In this document: positions 62,305-64,000 of the stretch, in pieces
Numbering within the stretch: position 1 is the first letter of the stretch
Layout: the number at the start of each line of letters is the position of its first letter
Assembly: GCF_001758225.1 (NCBI RefSeq)
Contig: NZ_MAST01000016.1
Coordinates: forward strand, 1 to 64,000
Length of the DNA: 64,000 nt
Direction: 5' to 3'
From: Humibacillus sp. DSM 29435
GTDB taxonomy: Bacteria; Actinomycetota; Actinomycetes; Actinomycetales; Dermatophilaceae
The notes under the pieces: generated by a model
Told to the model about the DNA's origin: nothing
What the model saw: the letters and a program-made list of their open reading frames with translations, nothing else
Database searches by the model: none
Translations under genes and position numbers: made by a program

Positions 62305-62763
62305 ATGGACGAGCACATGGACGTTGTACACGAAACCCTGCGCTTCACCCGCGAGGTTGACCAGCCGGTCGACGCGGTGTGGGCCGCCTACGCCGATGTC
62401 GACCACCGCACCCAGTGGTCAGTCCCCAGCGGCGAGCAGATCATCTACGACTCGGCAGACTTCACCGTGAACGGACAAGACCGCTACCGGTGCGGACCGC
62501 CTGGCGACCTCTCCAACTTCGGAACTCACTGCTACTACTTCATCGACTCGCCCCAGCGCCTGGTCTACAGCGACACGATCCGCCGCGAGGGGCAGCTAAT
62601 GGCCGTCGCGATCCTGACCTGGGACTTCGAGGCGAGCGACCAGGGCACCCGGATCACCGTCGTCGACCAGGTCACCTCGCTGGTCGGCCAAGGCATGATC
62701 GACGGCCACCGAAACGGCCACGACAAGACACTCGACCGACTCCGAGGCTGGTTCGGTCGATAA
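62305..62763 (+). CDS. SRPBCC (AHSA1-like) ligand-binding protein
   Basis: 152 residues with the START/AHSA1 pattern: LRFTREVDQPVDAVWAAYAD, then HRTQWSVPSGEQIIYDSADF and a long C-terminal helix (GMIDGHRNGHDKTLDRLRGW). Such proteins bind hydrophobic ligands, and some pair with ArsR or TetR regulators. ATG 62317 is an alternative start. It is convergent with the TetR gene. Confidence 0.82.
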   Translation: MDEHMDVVHETLRFTREVDQPVDAVWAAYADVDHRTQWSVPSGEQIIYDSADFTVNGQDRYRCGPPGDLSNFGTHCYYFIDSPQRLVYSDTIRREGQLMAVAILTWDFEASDQGTRITVVDQVTSLVGQGMIDGHRNGHDKTLDRLRGWFGR

Positions 62764-62794
62764 GGCCGCCCACCAGCCCGCCAACTCATGATGG

Positions 62795-63427
62795 CTACGG
62801 CTCTGCCGTGATGCCGGACAGCAGCACGTCGGCGACCGCCGTCGACAGTTCCTGCGGATCGACCTCGGGGTGGGCTTGCAGGTAGCCGATCATCGCGTCG
62901 ATAACCCCTTGGTAGCTGACCGCCATGACTCGGACGTCCAGCCCCCGGATGGATCCTTCGGACTGGCCTCGGGTGAGTAGCTGTTCGTGCTCGGCGTAGG
63001 TCGCGTCGTAGTCGCGCATGCTGATCTGCTGATGGCCACCAGGGCTTCTCAGGTTGTGGACGATCTGGTCGATCGCCTCGAGCTCGGTCGCGTGGGTGCG
63101 CGTGAGCGTCGCGGTGCTGGCCAGCACCGCGCGGACGACGAGGGGGACCTCCGTGGTGAGGTCGAGATCGGTGATGACCGCCTCGCGAACCTGCCGCGCC
63201 AGATGTCGCAGTGTCTGCTGCATGAGGTCGTCGCGGTCTTGGAAGTAGTGCCACAGAAGTCCCTTGGCGACGCCGGCCGTCTCGGCGATGTCCGTCAGCG
63301 TGGCATTCGCGTAGCCCTTTCCGGCGAGGACCTCGGTGGTGGCCCGGAAGATCTGCGTGCGTCGCTCATCCGCGCTCAGGCGTTGGCGCGGCGGCGGCTC
63401 GGTGCGTCGTGCTGAACGGGCGGGCAT
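62795..63427 (-). CDS. TetR-family transcriptional regulator
   Basis: A 210-residue repressor with an N-terminal helix-turn-helix: QIFRATTEVLAGKGYANATL, then DIAETAGVAKGLLWHYFQDR. The C-terminal ligand domain is of TetR type. It starts 18 nt after the small membrane protein gene, with AGGA at suitable spacing, so the two are co-transcribed. Two perfect TTGAC-N6-GTCAA sites on the operon promoter are its probable operators. Confidence 0.92.
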   Translation of the reverse strand: MPARSARRTEPPPRQRLSADERRTQIFRATTEVLAGKGYANATLTDIAETAGVAKGLLWHYFQDRDDLMQQTLRHLARQVREAVITDLDLTTEVPLVVRAVLASTATLTRTHATELEAIDQIVHNLRSPGGHQQISMRDYDATYAEHEQLLTRGQSEGSIRGLDVRVMAVSYQGVIDAMIGYLQAHPEVDPQELSTAVADVLLSGITAEP

Positions 63428-63445
63428 GAGGTCAATCCTGTCCGA

Positions 63446-63862
63446 TCAGCGTCCATCGGCTATTACCACCCAGCGAACGACGTCGAGCACGACCACGAGC
63501 ATCAGCACGGCGACCACATACATCTGCGCGCGCATCCAGGCCGGCACGAAGCCTGGGATGAGCGCTTCGATGACGTTCACCAGGAAGAGCACGGCCGAGA
63601 TCAGGCCGACGGCCTGTATGGCGCTGCGACGCCCCGCCTGTGCGCTGCGCAGCCGCAGTGGCAGCACGACCGCAAACACCGCCACCACGATCGCGTGACC
63701 CCAGGCATTGCTCGTCGCCTGGGGCGACGCAGTGAACGCCAGGATCACCAGGCCCACCAACGTCGCGATGACGAGGATCAGGTAGACGCGGATCGCGGCT
63801 GCGGCCGCCGGAAGCGGCGTCGATGCTGATAACGGGGCGGTGTCGCGAGAACTGTTGACCAC
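63446..63862 (-). CDS. Small four-segment membrane protein of the TetR operon
   Basis: 138 residues with four hydrophobic segments (VYLILVIATLVGLVILAFTA, AIVVAVFAVVLPLRL, AVGLISAVLFLVNVIEALIP, YVVAVLMLVVVLDVVRWVVI). No family recognised. GTG 63862 lies six bases after TATATT and inside the first operator, so the transcript is probably leaderless. TetR-controlled small membrane proteins often serve in efflux or membrane stress; nothing here proves it. Confidence 0.72.
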   Translation of the reverse strand: MVNSSRDTAPLSASTPLPAAAAAIRVYLILVIATLVGLVILAFTASPQATSNAWGHAIVVAVFAVVLPLRLRSAQAGRRSAIQAVGLISAVLFLVNVIEALIPGFVPAWMRAQMYVVAVLMLVVVLDVVRWVVIADGR

Positions 63863-63870
63863 ACAGTCAA
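63855..63870 (-). promoter_or_regulatory. TetR operator 1 (over the start site)
   Basis: TTGACCACACAGTCAA is an inverted repeat TTGAC-N6-GTCAA. It spans the end of the -10, the presumed transcription start and the GTG start codon. Confidence 0.75.
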
Positions 63871-63896
63871 TATAGCCTGATTGACCGTCGAGTCAA
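63869..63896 (-). promoter_or_regulatory. Sigma-70-type promoter of the TetR operon
   Basis: On the minus strand -35 TTGACT (63896-63891), a 16-nt spacer and -10 TATATT (63874-63869) precede the GTG by six bases. It is the best consensus promoter in the window. Confidence 0.75.
63881..63896 (-). promoter_or_regulatory. TetR operator 2 (over the -35)
   Basis: TTGACCGTCGAGTCAA repeats TTGAC-N6-GTCAA 26 nt from operator 1 and contains the -35 hexamer, so binding would block RNA polymerase. Confidence 0.75.
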
Positions 63897-64000
63897 TAGG
63901 CGTCCGCCCATGGCGCGCGCGACTCCCACGGTGCGCGTCGAGCGGCATGGACGCACCGGTTCGTGACTCAGCTGCGGAATCAGCTGCTGGCTCAGGCCGC

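Noticed and set aside
63897-64000. Start of another gene at the window's right edge
   Set aside because: The ATG near 63910 runs into a stop within about 20 codons and no other frame shows coding signs; nothing is supportable in this last stretch.

Overview
The window is about 70% GC, densely coded on both strands, with GTG starts, Shine-Dalgarno-led and probably leaderless genes mixed, and gene families typical of Actinomycetota: DUF3516 helicase, Lhr next to Nei, an F420-type luciferase-like oxidoreductase, a class E/F sortase, BldC-like HTH, Fur-catalase. The best guess is a Micrococcales member near Intrasporangiaceae; this is inferred from gene content, not from a marker gene. I see no rRNA, IS element, prophage or CRISPR array.

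Region by region. 1-5.5 kb: a partial ATPase regulator of the large LuxR/MalT type, a small secreted protein, a coupled lipid kinase plus two PAP2 phosphatases, and a DUF1206 membrane protein. 5.7-17.3 kb: a complete selenocysteine module. It holds a formate dehydrogenase alpha subunit read through an in-frame UGA with a SECIS hairpin, its iron-sulfur beta subunit, an NrfD-type membrane subunit and an OFA-family MFS transporter, followed by selD, tRNA-Sec, selA and selB. 17.4-25.9 kb: DUF3516 helicase, LysE exporter, Tat-exported sulfite-oxidase-like enzyme, a second large LuxR regulator and a small membrane protein. The promoter regions of the small secreted protein and of the sulfite-oxidase-like enzyme share a pair of direct repeats with the same 22-nt phase, which suggests one type of regulator acting on both.

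25.9-38.4 kb is an unusual minus-strand operon: a membrane cyclase-like sensor that has lost both metal-binding aspartates, an MscS channel with a cyclic-nucleotide-binding domain, a lipoprotein resembling emfourin, a 2471-residue surface adhesin with six DUF5979-like repeats, and a sortase. Junctions overlap or lie within 4 nt, so the parts are probably made together; it is my leading candidate for an undescribed system. 38.4-42.3 kb: aquaporin, a cupin (cysteine-dioxygenase-like)-HTH fusion with a repeated operator-like sequence, and two divergent AraC-family regulators separated by a palindrome.

42.4-64 kb: Lhr helicase and Nei glycosylase (DNA repair), a VOC protein, thiol peroxidase, ankyrin protein, a secreted hydrolase fused to an ABC ATPase with its permease, a pterin dehydratase-VOC fusion, a GNAT protein, a Bcr/CflA-type exporter, fur-katA (peroxide defence), an HxlR-phosphoribosyltransferase-LLM group with a divergent VOC gene, an SRPBCC protein, and a small membrane protein-TetR operon with two perfect operators over its promoter.
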